This document shows, one piece after another, positions 52,619 to 60,759 of a DNA stretch of 64,000 bases. Each line of letters opens with the position of its first letter. The stretch's first letter is position 1. Source of the stretch: Thermoanaerobacterales bacterium UBA4880 (GTDB taxonomy: Bacteria; Bacillota; Thermoanaerobacteria; Thermoanaerobacterales; UBA4877); contig DHDI01000004.1 of the NCBI GenBank assembly GCA_002399285.1, positions 1-64,000 of the forward strand. Reading direction: 5' to 3'. Both the position numbers and the translations under genes were made by a program. Below the pieces are notes generated by a model. That model saw nothing but the letters and a program-made list of their open reading frames with translations, did not search any database and was not told where the DNA came from.

Positions 52619-53751
52619 AAAGAATATTGGTACTGTTTCTTATAATATCTGTCCTGCTGACGTACGGCTGCTCAATGCCCATAGAAAATTATAATATGGT
52701 GCTTATTTTCGGCATCGACAAGGATGAGAAAACGGGCGGCTATGAAGTCACGTTACAGATGCCCAAGATGGCCGGAGGAAAGGAAGAAGGCACGTCCTTA
52801 GGCAATGAAACGTTTACGGTTTCCGGCGTGGGAAGGTCTATAGAGCTCGCCGTAAAGGATGCATATGTAAAATCGTCCAAGGTTCCGTTTCTGGGGCATA
52901 TACAGGTCGTACTGATAGGCGAGGACATAGGCAGAGAAGGAATAGTGGAGATGGCGGACCTGTTTAAGAGGGATCCTAAATACACCCTCACACCGTGGCT
53001 CTTTACCGTAGACGGTAGGGCGAAGGACCTGATGGAAGCAAAGCTGGAATATGACGTATTGCCTGCCTTTGCCATAATACACACGGTAAGGGATGTTTCA
53101 AGATATACCATCAAATTTTATGCCGTACAGTTCAATAAATTTCTTGAAGGGATAGAGGCTCTTCCCCATGCGACCCTAATGGGGAGGATAAAGCTGGTTG
53201 AGGACGGCGATAACAAGCTGCTGGAGATATCCGGCGCGAGCATATATAAGGACGGCAAGCTTGTAGGCATGCTAAATGCTCAGGATGCTGCGGGATATAA
53301 TTGGCTGACGGGCAGGTTTAAAAACGCGGATGCCGCCATTTCATACAAGGGGCAGCCGATGAACGTTGGTATAGAAGGGGGTACTACTAATATTTGGCCG
53401 ATCGTCAGGGGCAATACCCTTGTATACAAGGTCGTTACCGAAGCTACGGGCTATGTTCAATGGGCTTCATCATATCCTGATTTTGAAAGTGATCCCGAGT
53501 TGATAGAGGAGTTAAATGCGGCTACCGGGGAAAGAATAAAAAAACTTATATCCGACACAGTAAAAGATGCACAGGACCAGGGGATAGACTATCTGGGCTT
53601 CGAAAAGATCTTGGAGCATAAAGATCCCGTTCTTTGGGAACAGATAAAGGATGACTGGGATGAAGTATTTCCCAATATTGAACTGGAGATCCATACGGAT
53701 GTGACGATTAAAAATACGGGGTGGATTCTTAACAACCCAGAACTGTATTGA
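52615..53751 (+). CDS. Spore germination lipoprotein, GerC family (C subunit)
   Basis: A 378-residue lipoprotein. The signal ISVLLTYGC puts the lipidated Cys at about residue 19. The mature domain has MVLIFGIDKDEKTGGYEVTL and IQVVLIGEDIGREGIVEMAD, as expected for Ger(x)C. The GTG at 52615 fits the overlap and GGGAGAAA ribosome site; the longer upstream frame is not credible. It completes the A-B-C germinant receptor. It is followed by repeat copy E and a terminator. Confidence 0.93.
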   Translation: MKRILVLFLIISVLLTYGCSMPIENYNMVLIFGIDKDEKTGGYEVTLQMPKMAGGKEEGTSLGNETFTVSGVGRSIELAVKDAYVKSSKVPFLGHIQVVLIGEDIGREGIVEMADLFKRDPKYTLTPWLFTVDGRAKDLMEAKLEYDVLPAFAIIHTVRDVSRYTIKFYAVQFNKFLEGIEALPHATLMGRIKLVEDGDNKLLEISGASIYKDGKLVGMLNAQDAAGYNWLTGRFKNADAAISYKGQPMNVGIEGGTTNIWPIVRGNTLVYKVVTEATGYVQWASSYPDFESDPELIEELNAATGERIKKLISDTVKDAQDQGIDYLGFEKILEHKDPVLWEQIKDDWDEVFPNIELEIHTDVTIKNTGWILNNPELY

Positions 53752-53755
53752 TCCC

Positions 53756-53790
53756 GACTGACGCCAAAGCCGCATAGGACTTGAAATTGC
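53756..53790 (+). repeat. Intergenic repeat, copy E (decayed)
   Basis: GACTGACGCCAAAGCCGCAT and the next few bases match copies A and B (GAC-GACGCCAAAG-CGC-TAGG) at about 20 of 23 positions, followed by a shortened AAATTGC arm. It is a fragment, located just after the gerC stop. Confidence 0.55.
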
Positions 53791-53820
53791 TTTGTAATCC
53801 CGCTCATCGCTATTGGCTCT

Positions 53821-53857
53821 TAGATTGTGCCGGTTTATGTAGGCGCAATCTATTTTT
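53821..53857 (+). terminator. Terminator of the ger operon
   Basis: TAGATTGTGCC (53821-53831) pairs with GGCGCAATCTA (53842-53852) with one G-U, followed by five T. Confidence 0.88.
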
Positions 53858-53938
53858 ATGCTTTCTATGATGATAGACATAAATTGGTTTATTATACACA
53901 TATAATAAGATGAAAAATCTAATTAAGGGGGTAAATAT

Positions 53939-54997
53939 ATGATCAAGAGGGTTTTCCCCGGCGGGAATACCGCATATGGCTTTTATTCTTTCTATAATTA
54001 CATAATAGAGCCGGATGCGACAAGGATCATGATAATTAAAGGCGGGCCGGGGGTCGGCAAATCTACCTTTATGAAAAAGATTGGGGAGGAACTGATCGAT
54101 AGAGGGCTGGATCTGGAGTATCATCATTGCTCCGGTGACAATAATTCCATCGACGGTATCGTCGCTCCGGCCATCAAGGTTGCTATGATAGACGGTACGG
54201 CTCCTCATATAGTGGACCCCAAGAACCCCGGGGCGGTGGATGAGATCATTCATCTCGGGGACTATTGGAACGAAAAGGGCATGAGGCAGGCAAAGGAGGA
54301 TATACTCGCGGCAAATAAGGAGGTTGGGCGGCTGTTTAAAAAGGGATATTCATTTTTATCGGCACTCAACAGCGTGGTCAATGATTACGTCAATATCAAC
54401 GGCGATCTCATGGACTTTGGAAAAATAGACAGGATCGCGCTTGAAATTATGGAAAATATAAAGGGAGGACAGGATAAGCAGGGCAGGATCAGACACCTCT
54501 TTGCAAGCGCGATCACGCCGGATGGAGTCGTTGATTATCTGGAGACGGTCGTGGGCCCGATGGACAATATCTTTGTGATCAAGGGCGAGGCGGGTACGGG
54601 CAAGAGCACGCTGCTCAAAAGGATCACGGAGCACGCGGTGATGCGGGGATACTATATAGAGGCGTATCATGACCACCTGGATCCCGATAAATATGCCCAT
54701 GTGATCATTCCCCAGTTGAGCACGGCCTTTACGGTAAGCGAGAAATTTGAAAAACAGGCAAGCTCAGTATATGATCTCAACGAATATATGTGCAAGGGAC
54801 GATATGATGAGAAGGCGCGGGATCAGGCCGTTATGGATATTCTCTTGAGTAATGCGGTGAAATATATCAATGAAGCCAAGAAGACCCATGACCATATGGA
54901 GACATTTTATATACCTAACATGGATTTTGAGCAGATAAGCGAGGTAAGGCAGAAAACATTGGACCGTATATTGGGGTATGCGGAAGAATTTGTTTAA
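53939..54997 (+). CDS. Double P-loop ATPase of unknown function (PRK06851 type)
   Basis: A 352-residue protein with two P-loops: IIKGGPGVGKSTFMKK (residues 33-48) and VIKGEAGTGKSTLLKR (213-228). The halves look like a tandem duplication: each loop is followed by a strand ending in Y-H (YHHCSG, then AYHDHLDP) and a I-P or A-P turn. It is a cytosolic NTPase found in sporulating Clostridia and Bacilli without a known role. GGGGG precedes the ATG. It stands alone, between the ger operon and repeat copy C. A kinase-like activity is conceivable but unproven. Confidence 0.8.
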   Translation: MIKRVFPGGNTAYGFYSFYNYIIEPDATRIMIIKGGPGVGKSTFMKKIGEELIDRGLDLEYHHCSGDNNSIDGIVAPAIKVAMIDGTAPHIVDPKNPGAVDEIIHLGDYWNEKGMRQAKEDILAANKEVGRLFKKGYSFLSALNSVVNDYVNINGDLMDFGKIDRIALEIMENIKGGQDKQGRIRHLFASAITPDGVVDYLETVVGPMDNIFVIKGEAGTGKSTLLKRITEHAVMRGYYIEAYHDHLDPDKYAHVIIPQLSTAFTVSEKFEKQASSVYDLNEYMCKGRYDEKARDQAVMDILLSNAVKYINEAKKTHDHMETFYIPNMDFEQISEVRQKTLDRILGYAEEFV

Positions 54998-55003
54998 TAT
55001 AGG

Positions 55004-55166
55004 GGCAGGCCGTGCCATTCTCGCGCAACCGCGAAATTGCACAGCAATTTAGCTTGCTGCGTTGGCTGCACCTGCAAATTGCGGTCACATACGTTTTAGT
55101 ATGTTCCCTTGTTTGCAGGTTTGCCGCCTTGCCTTGCACGATTTGACACGGCCTGCCAGTTTGTCT
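55004..55166. repeat. Intergenic repeat, copy C (full-length, MITE-like)
   Basis: The element from 55004 to 55157 (154 bp) is bounded by perfect 11-bp inverted ends, GGCAGGCCGTG and CACGGCCTGCC. Inside are the hairpins AAATTGC-ACA-GCAATTT and TGCAAA...ACATAC/GTATGT...TTTGCA. No reading frame is visible. Its right part is shared with copy D over 48 bases (three mismatches) and in reverse with copy A. It has the size and structure of a miniature inverted-repeat element or a folded RNA. Confidence 0.85.
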
Positions 55167-55175
55167 ATAACCTGA

Positions 55176-55203
55176 GAGGTGAGATTACTCGCCTCCCTTT
55201 TTT
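55176..55203 (+). terminator. Terminator after repeat copy C
   Basis: GAGGTGAG (55176-55183) pairs with CTCGCCTC (55188-55195) around ATTA with one G-U, followed by CCTTTTTT. Confidence 0.85.
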
Positions 55204-55252
55204 ATGGGAAGATGGTATAATTGTATTATCATAAATTGGGAGATGAGCGCCA

Positions 55253-56188
55253 TTGTATATTGATTTTCATTGCGACTCGCTTATGGGTGTGGTAAACGGC
55301 GATCGAAGACTGATAGAGCGTGGGGAAGGACATCTGGATCTGCCTCGTCTGAAAGAGGCGGGAGCCTTGATGCAGGTCTTTGCATGTTTCGTGGACGACG
55401 AATATGTGAAAAAGGAAGCTGCAAACAGGACGCTGGCGATGATCGACAGCTTCTATAAAGAGGCCGGGAACAGCGGCGGGCTTTTGAGGCCGGTATTGAG
55501 CTATGATGATCTGGCGGCTGTCAAGGCAGGCGGCGGTGTAGGAGGTATGCTTTCGATAGAGGGCGGAGAATCCCTGGAGGGAAGCCTGTACATACTGAGG
55601 AGTTTTTACAGGCTGGGAGTGAGGGCAATCACACTTACCTGGAGCAGGAGGAATGAATTGGGGGACGGCGTCGGCGAGGATTCGGGGAGCGGTCTTACGG
55701 AATTCGGCAGGAACGTGGTAAAGGAGATGAACAGGCTGGGTATGATCGTGGATGTGTCCCATCTCAATGAGAAGGGATTCTGGGATGTGATCGATGCCTG
55801 CGGTGCTCCGGTGATAGCGTCACACTCCGACTGCAAGGCTCTTTGTTCTAACAAAAGAAATCTTACCGATGAACAGATAAGGGCCATTGCGGATGCGGAC
55901 GGCGTTATAGGGATCAATTTCTATGCCGGCTTTTTGAACGATGACGAAGGCCAGGCCGGCATGCAGGACATAGTACGCCATATAGACCATATAGCCGATG
56001 TGGCGGGGATCGATCATGTCGGCTTCGGCTCGGACTTTGACGGATGCCACCTACCCGGCGATATGAGCGGCGCAGAGAACATGCCTGCCATACTGCACAG
56101 CCTTTTGGACAATGGGTACGGCAAAGACGACGTAGATAAGATATCTTATAAGAACTGGGAGAGGGTAATAAAAAGGGTCCTTGGTTAA
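55253..56188 (+). CDS. Membrane dipeptidase-family (M19) dipeptidase
   Basis: A 311-residue M19 enzyme. IDFHCDSLMG supplies the His and Asp ligands of the first zinc, LSIEGGESLEG the bridging Glu, DVSHLNEKGF and VIASHSDCKAL further His ligands. GSDFDGCHL closes the active site. It hydrolyses dipeptides including some with D-residues. The start is a TTG with GGGAG about ten bases upstream, and an extended -10 TGGTATAAT lies at about 55213. It stands alone between repeats C and D. The stop codon lies in the loop of a terminator hairpin. Confidence 0.9.
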   Translation: MYIDFHCDSLMGVVNGDRRLIERGEGHLDLPRLKEAGALMQVFACFVDDEYVKKEAANRTLAMIDSFYKEAGNSGGLLRPVLSYDDLAAVKAGGGVGGMLSIEGGESLEGSLYILRSFYRLGVRAITLTWSRRNELGDGVGEDSGSGLTEFGRNVVKEMNRLGMIVDVSHLNEKGFWDVIDACGAPVIASHSDCKALCSNKRNLTDEQIRAIADADGVIGINFYAGFLNDDEGQAGMQDIVRHIDHIADVAGIDHVGFGSDFDGCHLPGDMSGAENMPAILHSLLDNGYGKDDVDKISYKNWERVIKRVLG

Positions 56189-56200
56189 ACCAAGGGCTTT
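56179..56200 (+). terminator. Terminator overlapping the dipeptidase stop
   Basis: CCTTGGTT (56179-56186) pairs with AACCAAGG (56188-56195), followed by GCTTTT. The loop is a single base as drawn, so the real stem is probably six pairs. Confidence 0.6.
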
Positions 56201-56207
56201 TCAGACA

Positions 56208-56304
56208 TGCCATTCTCGCGCAAACGCTAAAGTTAAGTATGCTCTTTTATTTGCAAGTTTGCCGCCTTGCCTTGCACGATTTGTCACGGCTTGCCATTTT
56301 GTCT
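56208..56304. repeat. Intergenic repeat, copy D (internal deletion)
   Basis: The left 16 bases (56208-56223) equal 55013-55028 of copy C, and the right 48 bases (56257-56304) equal 55119-55166 with three mismatches. The inner hairpins are missing. It shares orientation with copy C. Confidence 0.85.
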
Positions 56305-56439
56305 GCAGCTTGAAGCGGATCATCAAGGGCCGCACCCTAAGAGGACAGGAGAGATAACTGCGTTTATGCCGGCCGTTTTTATTGTAGAATCGGGATGATA
56401 TATAGTGTATAATATTAAAAATAGCAGGTGGTGTTACAC

Positions 56440-56730
56440 ATGGAACAAAATGGAAACGACGGCAGGCAAATCAAAAAGTATATTTCCGCAGAAGACGTGA
56501 ACAGGTTTTGCTATTGTCCGTATCAATATCATTATAGCCTGACGGTTAAAAAAATACCCAAGGGGGCAAAAAAAGTTTCCAAGAGGTTCAAACGCGGCAA
56601 AAAATATCACAGGGCATACGACAGAGGACTCAGGCTGCAGAACGTCTACAAGATTGCAGCCGGCCTGGCCTCTGCCGCTGCCATTGCGTGGATCGGGTGG
56701 AGAATATGGTTATTGCTGTCGTCATCCTGA
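56440..56730 (+). CDS. Cas4-like nuclease, N-terminal part with a membrane segment
   Basis: A 96-residue protein. SAEDVNRFCYCPYQYHY matches the N-terminal Cas4/PD-(D/E)XK region, with the first cluster cysteine before Pro. RGKKYHRAYDRG follows and looks like the G-x-x-x-H helix of the same family. The C-terminus is one membrane segment (AAGLASAAAIAWIGWRIWLL). The ATG at 56440 with AGGTGGTG is preferred over the GTG at 56428. The rest of the nuclease is in the next gene, which overlaps by 25 bases in another frame. Each part alone lacks a complete active site. Confidence 0.7.
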   Translation: MEQNGNDGRQIKKYISAEDVNRFCYCPYQYHYSLTVKKIPKGAKKVSKRFKRGKKYHRAYDRGLRLQNVYKIAAGLASAAAIAWIGWRIWLLLSSS

Positions 56731-57218
56731 TAATCGGCCTGGCCTATATCCTATCGCAAAATGAGACGACTCCGGTCGTACGGGAGGTAAAGAGAACGGT
56801 AGGCATAAAGGGGTACAGATCCATATACAGCGATTCCGCGGGCAAGGGCGGTACGCTGCATTCGGATGCGCTGATGATTTCCGGCAAGCCCGATTACATT
56901 TTCAAAAGAAGCAATGATCTGATACCCGTCGAACTAAAATCCACCACGGTGGATATGCCGCTGGAAAAGGACATAATGCAGCTCGCGGTCTACTTTCTGC
57001 TTATCGAAGAAAATTATGGCATACGGCCGAAAAGCGGTAGGCTGGTATATGCCAATAGAGCATATGAAATAAGCAATAATTATTATATAAGGAACAAAGT
57101 CCTTAATATCATCAAGGAGATGGGGAATATTAAGGATGGCAATATGCGCAGGTATCGTGTGGATCGGTCGGGGTGCCATACATGCCTCTACAGGGATATT
57201 TGCCAATATACAAAATAG
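56706..57218 (+). CDS. Cas4-like nuclease, catalytic part with an N-terminal membrane segment
   Basis: A 170-residue protein. It opens with a membrane segment (MVIAVVILIIGLAYILS), followed by ISGKPDYIF and IPVELKST, the D and ExK of PD-(D/E)XK nucleases. QLAVYFLLIEENYG matches the Cas4/RecB Q motif. HTCLYRDIC at the end gives the C-terminal cysteines of a Cas4-type [4Fe-4S] cluster. The start at ATG 56706, after GGTGGAG, is the most likely; GTG 56688 is an alternative. With the previous gene it would rebuild a full Cas4-like fold at the membrane. No cas1, cas2 or CRISPR repeats are near. Confidence 0.78.
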   Translation: MVIAVVILIIGLAYILSQNETTPVVREVKRTVGIKGYRSIYSDSAGKGGTLHSDALMISGKPDYIFKRSNDLIPVELKSTTVDMPLEKDIMQLAVYFLLIEENYGIRPKSGRLVYANRAYEISNNYYIRNKVLNIIKEMGNIKDGNMRRYRVDRSGCHTCLYRDICQYTK

Positions 57219-57230
57219 GAGAAATGTATA

Positions 57231-58232
57231 ATGAAAAAGAGATCAATAGCTTTTTTGCTCATCTCATTACTGATATTGGGCGGCTGCGGCAATGTTGCGA
57301 AGACAAAGCAGTCGGCGAAAGAACCCGTAAAGAAAGATCCCGTGCAGACGGATTCATATAATGCGAATGACGAAAAGAAGGAAAAAGAAGTAACAGATAC
57401 GGCGAAAGATGAAGGACAAACCGGAGACTCCGCTGAGGCCGAGGATGAGACGAGCCCAAAGAGCGGGAACGAAGACAGGGATAATGGCGAGACAAAGGGC
57501 GAAGCTGCCGGTAAGTCTAAGTCAACTCAGAGCAGCATCCCGCAGACCGTGGAGAAGCCCATAGGCTGGGGTATGGTGAGAAACAGCGAGCATAAGACAC
57601 CGGAGATATCGAAAGCGACAAAGGAGCTCATAGGCAGGTATGGAGCCATATTCACCGGCGATGAATCCTCCAAGGTGGTATATTTTACCTTTGACGAAGG
57701 ATATGAGAACGGCTATACGCCTACGATATTAGATATATTGAAGGACAAGGACGTAAAGGCGGCCTTCTTTGTGACCGGCTCATATGTAAAGCAGCATCCC
57801 GATTATGTAAAGAGGATGATAGACGAGGGCCATATAGTGGGTAACCATACCATGACGCATCCCAGCCTTCCAACGATAACGGACGAAAAGATAAAAAATG
57901 AGCTGGAGGGCGTCAATGCACTGGTTGAGAAGGAAACCGGCAAAGAGACAAAATATTTAAGACCACCGCAGGGAGAATATACTGAGAGGACCTTGAGGGT
58001 CACAAAAGAAATGGGTTATACCACGGTATTCTGGAGCCTTGCATTCAGAGACTGGCTGCCTCTTAAAGGAGGGTCGCAGGAAAGCTATGATACCGTGATG
58101 AACAATATACATCCGGGTGCGGTCGTACTTCTGCATGCCGAATCCAAGGATGACACCGAGGCTCTTCCTGAAATAATAGATTCGATCAGAGAAAATGGGT
58201 ACGAATTCAAGACCTTGGACGATATCGATTAG
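57231..58232 (+). CDS. pdaA: Polysaccharide deacetylase lipoprotein (PdaA-like)
   Basis: A 333-residue protein with the lipobox LLILGGCG. A low-complexity acidic linker (about residues 25-105) separates it from a NodB domain. TFDEGYENGYTP (about residue 153) holds the catalytic Asp region; the usual second Asp of the metal site is Glu here, in a position where B. subtilis PdaA has Asn. GNHTMTHP gives the two metal histidines. PdaA makes muramic delta-lactam in spore cortex. It begins 12 bases after the Cas4-like gene, so the two may be cotranscribed. A general peptidoglycan deacetylase is the alternative. Confidence 0.86.
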   Translation: MKKRSIAFLLISLLILGGCGNVAKTKQSAKEPVKKDPVQTDSYNANDEKKEKEVTDTAKDEGQTGDSAEAEDETSPKSGNEDRDNGETKGEAAGKSKSTQSSIPQTVEKPIGWGMVRNSEHKTPEISKATKELIGRYGAIFTGDESSKVVYFTFDEGYENGYTPTILDILKDKDVKAAFFVTGSYVKQHPDYVKRMIDEGHIVGNHTMTHPSLPTITDEKIKNELEGVNALVEKETGKETKYLRPPQGEYTERTLRVTKEMGYTTVFWSLAFRDWLPLKGGSQESYDTVMNNIHPGAVVLLHAESKDDTEALPEIIDSIRENGYEFKTLDDID

Positions 58233-58293
58233 TGCGGGCAGATAAGGCCATCGGGGATTCATATCATATATATAATTAGGAGGAAAATTGAAG

Positions 58294-58656
58294 ATGTTGG
58301 ACGGTAATATAGAAATATGCGATGAAAACGAGATACATCAGAAGGAGATCGATGATGTCTTAAAGCACACGCTGAATGATGACGTAATAAATAAGCTTAC
58401 CAATCTTTTTAAGATATTTGGTGACCCAACCCGAATAAGAATACTGCATTCTTTAAGCCTGGACGAACTGTGCGTATGCGACATAGCAGAGGTCCTCAAC
58501 ATGTCGCAGTCGGCTATTTCCCACCAGCTAAGTACCCTGAGAGCAGCAAATCTTGTAAAGTACAGGAAAGTGGGGAAATCCGTCTTTTATTCATTAAATG
58601 ACGATCATATATTGACGCTCCTAAAACAAGGTTTGGAACATGTGCAGCATAGCTGA
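58294..58656 (+). CDS. ArsR/SmtB-family transcriptional repressor
   Basis: A 120-residue winged-helix protein. The metal-site motif ELCVCDIAEVL is the classic alpha-3N pattern of CadC/ArsR/SmtB proteins. MSQSAISHQLSTLRAANLV is the HTH. DDHILTLLKQGLEHVQH adds a possible alpha-5 site with Asp and His ligands. It probably senses a metal ion such as zinc or cadmium. AGGAGG (58278-58283) favours the ATG at 58294 over the TTG at 58288. It sits 61 bases after pdaA and no metal exporter gene is adjacent, so its target is elsewhere. Confidence 0.88.
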   Translation: MLDGNIEICDENEIHQKEIDDVLKHTLNDDVINKLTNLFKIFGDPTRIRILHSLSLDELCVCDIAEVLNMSQSAISHQLSTLRAANLVKYRKVGKSVFYSLNDDHILTLLKQGLEHVQHS

Positions 58657-58658
58657 TC

Positions 58659-59036
58659 TTATTCTTTCTTTGCGCTGTCTTTTTTGCGCATCAAGGCTAT
58701 TGCGTACAAATGGATGGCCAAACTTTGTTTTTCACTCTCGGACATTGTTTTTAGCTGATACAGTGCCTGGTTTATATCTGGATCTTTAATAATGTCTTGT
58801 ACATAATCCGGTACTGTGTAATCGCTTTCTGGATTAGCCTCTCTGTCTCTGCTCAGCAGATAATCCAGTGAAGTGTCAAAAAAATCTGCTATTTTAGTAA
58901 GAGTATCAAAATCAGGTTCTCTCTTATTGGATTCATAGAGCGATAAAGCGCTCCGCGAAATGGACAGCTCAGCCGCCAGCGATTTCTGCGTCAGGTGTCT
59001 ATCTTTCCGCAATTTACGTAATCTGTCGCCAAACAT
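58659..59036 (-). CDS. XRE-family helix-turn-helix regulator
   Basis: A 125-residue repressor-like protein. The N-terminal HTH (RLRKLRKDRHLTQKSLAAEL, then SRSALSLYESNKREPDFDTL) is of the phage-repressor/SinR type. The remainder is a helical domain (residues about 75-125) that may mediate dimers. The stop is three bases from the convergent arsR stop, and the gene is divergent from a membrane protein. Three half-conserved repeats lie in front of it. The target is probably its own promoter region. Confidence 0.88.
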   Translation of the reverse strand: MFGDRLRKLRKDRHLTQKSLAAELSISRSALSLYESNKREPDFDTLTKIADFFDTSLDYLLSRDREANPESDYTVPDYVQDIIKDPDINQALYQLKTMSESEKQSLAIHLYAIALMRKKDSAKKE

Positions 59037-59088
59037 ATATACACCTCCTTAGATGATTATAATTTGATATAAATATTTAGTAAATCTA

Positions 59089-59162
59089 GGTTGCAAAAAG
59101 TAGATTTTTAGTCATAAAAATATATTTAAGGTTACAAAACGTCGCTATAGATTGCAGAAATT
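59089..59162. promoter_or_regulatory. Three direct repeats upstream of the XRE gene
   Basis: GGTTGCAAAAAG (59089), GGTTACAAAACG (59130) and GATTGCAGAAAT (59150) share the pattern RRTTRCARAA. They are 41 and 20 bases apart, close to four and two helical turns, so they face one side of the DNA. They lie between the XRE gene and the divergent membrane protein gene. Confidence 0.4.
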
Positions 59163-59239
59163 TTACTCATAGTTGATTTTCAAACGTATTTATAGTATCC
59201 TTTACAAAGGAAAAAGCTATATATGCAGGAGGGTATGGG

Positions 59240-60274
59240 ATGTCTGTACTGAATAAAAAAAATTTTACATGGCTTTTGCTTTCACTGTCGATAAGTCTTG
59301 TTACCGTAGCCGCAATAATTCACTTTACGGTAACGCCTGCAGAGATGGAGAGGATCAAACACCTGCAGATAGGATACATATTTATTATGATGCTGATGAT
59401 GTTCAGCACCTGGCTCGTGGATGCCTTGAAGATACATCATCTTTTGGGCATTATGGGCGAAAAGGTACCGCTCCGGTATATCTATGCTTCCAATATCGCC
59501 GCTCACTTCATCGGATCTATCACACCCTTTCAATCGGGTTCTCCCCCGGCGCTGGTCTATTATCTAAGCAGGAGAAACGTTAAGGTAAACAAGGGTATTG
59601 CCGCCGTGACGGGAAGACTGCTTTATTCGCTTGTGTTTTTTGGCATAGTGCCCCTGTTGCTTGTCATATTTTGCTATAATAGGCTGCAGCTCAACAGCTA
59701 TCTGCGTGCGCTCGCAATCGTGGTTTCAATTTTTCTATTTCTGATGCTTTTGGGATTATGGTATCTGATGGTCAACGCGCATTTGCTTGAGAGTATAACG
59801 GTCAGAATAGGGCACTCAAGTATCGTCAGGAGATGGGGCACAAAAAGATCGAGGGATAAGTGGATATGCATGATAATAAAAGAGATCAGAGAATACAACA
59901 AAAACTTTAGGGCGATCCTGTCGTACGGCCCAAAGGTCACAATAGTTCAGCTTGTGTACACCGCGATATTTTGGTTTATCTTTTTTAACTTTGCTACCGT
60001 TCTGATGACTGCCATGGGAATTCCTGTGAATTGGTTCAACGCGATGGCCAGACAGACCATCTTTTACAGTATACTTACTTATAATCCCATACCTAGCGGC
60101 AGCGGCGTCGTTGAATTGGGCTATGCGGCTATCTTTGCAAATTTAGTGCCGAAGCCTCTGTTGGGAATCTTTGTGGGCATGTGGAGATTCTTCAGCTTTT
60201 ACATGTATGTAATAGTTTCAGGAATAGTATTTTTCTTAACATTAAGACATTTGGGAAAGCCGCAAAATTTTTAA
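59240..60274 (+). CDS. Flippase-like/lysylphosphatidylglycerol synthase transmembrane-domain protein
   Basis: A 344-residue protein with about eight hydrophobic segments, of the UPF0104/MprF flippase-like family. Characteristic parts are IAAHFIGSITPFQSGSPPAL and the late PIPSGSGVVELGYAAIFA motif. There is no synthase domain, so it is the stand-alone form that may move lipids or glycolipids across the membrane. AGGAGG lies before the ATG. The divergent XRE regulator and shared repeats suggest control. The substrate is not known. Confidence 0.85.
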   Translation: MSVLNKKNFTWLLLSLSISLVTVAAIIHFTVTPAEMERIKHLQIGYIFIMMLMMFSTWLVDALKIHHLLGIMGEKVPLRYIYASNIAAHFIGSITPFQSGSPPALVYYLSRRNVKVNKGIAAVTGRLLYSLVFFGIVPLLLVIFCYNRLQLNSYLRALAIVVSIFLFLMLLGLWYLMVNAHLLESITVRIGHSSIVRRWGTKRSRDKWICMIIKEIREYNKNFRAILSYGPKVTIVQLVYTAIFWFIFFNFATVLMTAMGIPVNWFNAMARQTIFYSILTYNPIPSGSGVVELGYAAIFANLVPKPLLGIFVGMWRFFSFYMYVIVSGIVFFLTLRHLGKPQNF

Positions 60275-60281
60275 AAAAGTA

Positions 60282-60310
60282 TTGATTTTTTTAAACGTGT
60301 GTCATATAAT
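60282..60310 (+). promoter_or_regulatory. Sigma-A promoter of the zinc ribbon gene
   Basis: TTGATT (60282-60287) and TATAAT (60305-60310) with a 17-base spacer. The gene starts 68 bases downstream. Confidence 0.85.
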
Positions 60311-60377
60311 ATATTTGCCTAATAATAATGTGGGTGCAGGTATGTCAATAAAAACTTAAAGTGAGGGGATTATCCGT

Positions 60378-60581
60378 ATGTATGAGGACAAGGTTTTAGT
60401 ATGCAAGGACTGCGGTAAGGAATTTGTGTTTACTGCAGGCGAGCAGGAGTTTTATGCGGAAAAGGGTTTTCAGAATGAACCCGTAAGATGCAAAGAATGC
60501 AGAGACATTAAGAAACAAAGATTTAACGGCCGCAGCAATAGCGGCAGGTCATCCTACAGAGATTTTGGTGATCGCGGTTAA
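60378..60581 (+). CDS. Zinc ribbon protein
   Basis: A 67-residue basic protein. VCKDCGKEFVFTAGEQEFY and VRCKECRDIKK give two CxxC knuckles with the standard 27-residue gap of the probable-zinc-ribbon (zf-trcl) family. The tail (RSNSGRSSYRD) is rich in Arg, Ser and Gly and suggests nucleic acid binding. It has its own promoter, ribosome site (GTGAGGGG) and terminator, so it is a single-gene unit. Its role is unknown. Confidence 0.88.
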   Translation: MYEDKVLVCKDCGKEFVFTAGEQEFYAEKGFQNEPVRCKECRDIKKQRFNGRSNSGRSSYRDFGDRG

Positions 60582-60613
60582 TCCCCTCCGCTGTGTAAAG
60601 AGGATTATAGAAG

Positions 60614-60637
60614 GGACACTTATTCGGTGTCCTTTTT
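60614..60637 (+). terminator. Terminator of the zinc ribbon gene
   Basis: GGACAC (60614-60619) pairs with GTGTCC (60627-60632), followed by five T. Confidence 0.88.
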
Positions 60638-60759
60638 AAAATGCGCAAAATTGGGCACAAGTCAATTCGCAATTTATACTATATCTGTATATATATGAAA
60701 AATTCAATTCACATCATTATCAACATTGTTAAACCTCTATATTGTAACGAGAAATGAGG

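Noticed and set aside
55004..55166. Insertion sequence
   Set aside because: The element is only 154 bp and has no transposase frame; a non-autonomous repeat fits better.
56440..57218. CRISPR-Cas locus suggested by the Cas4-like pair
   Set aside because: No cas1, cas2 or effector genes and no spaced direct repeats are in the window. Cas4-like nucleases also occur outside CRISPR.
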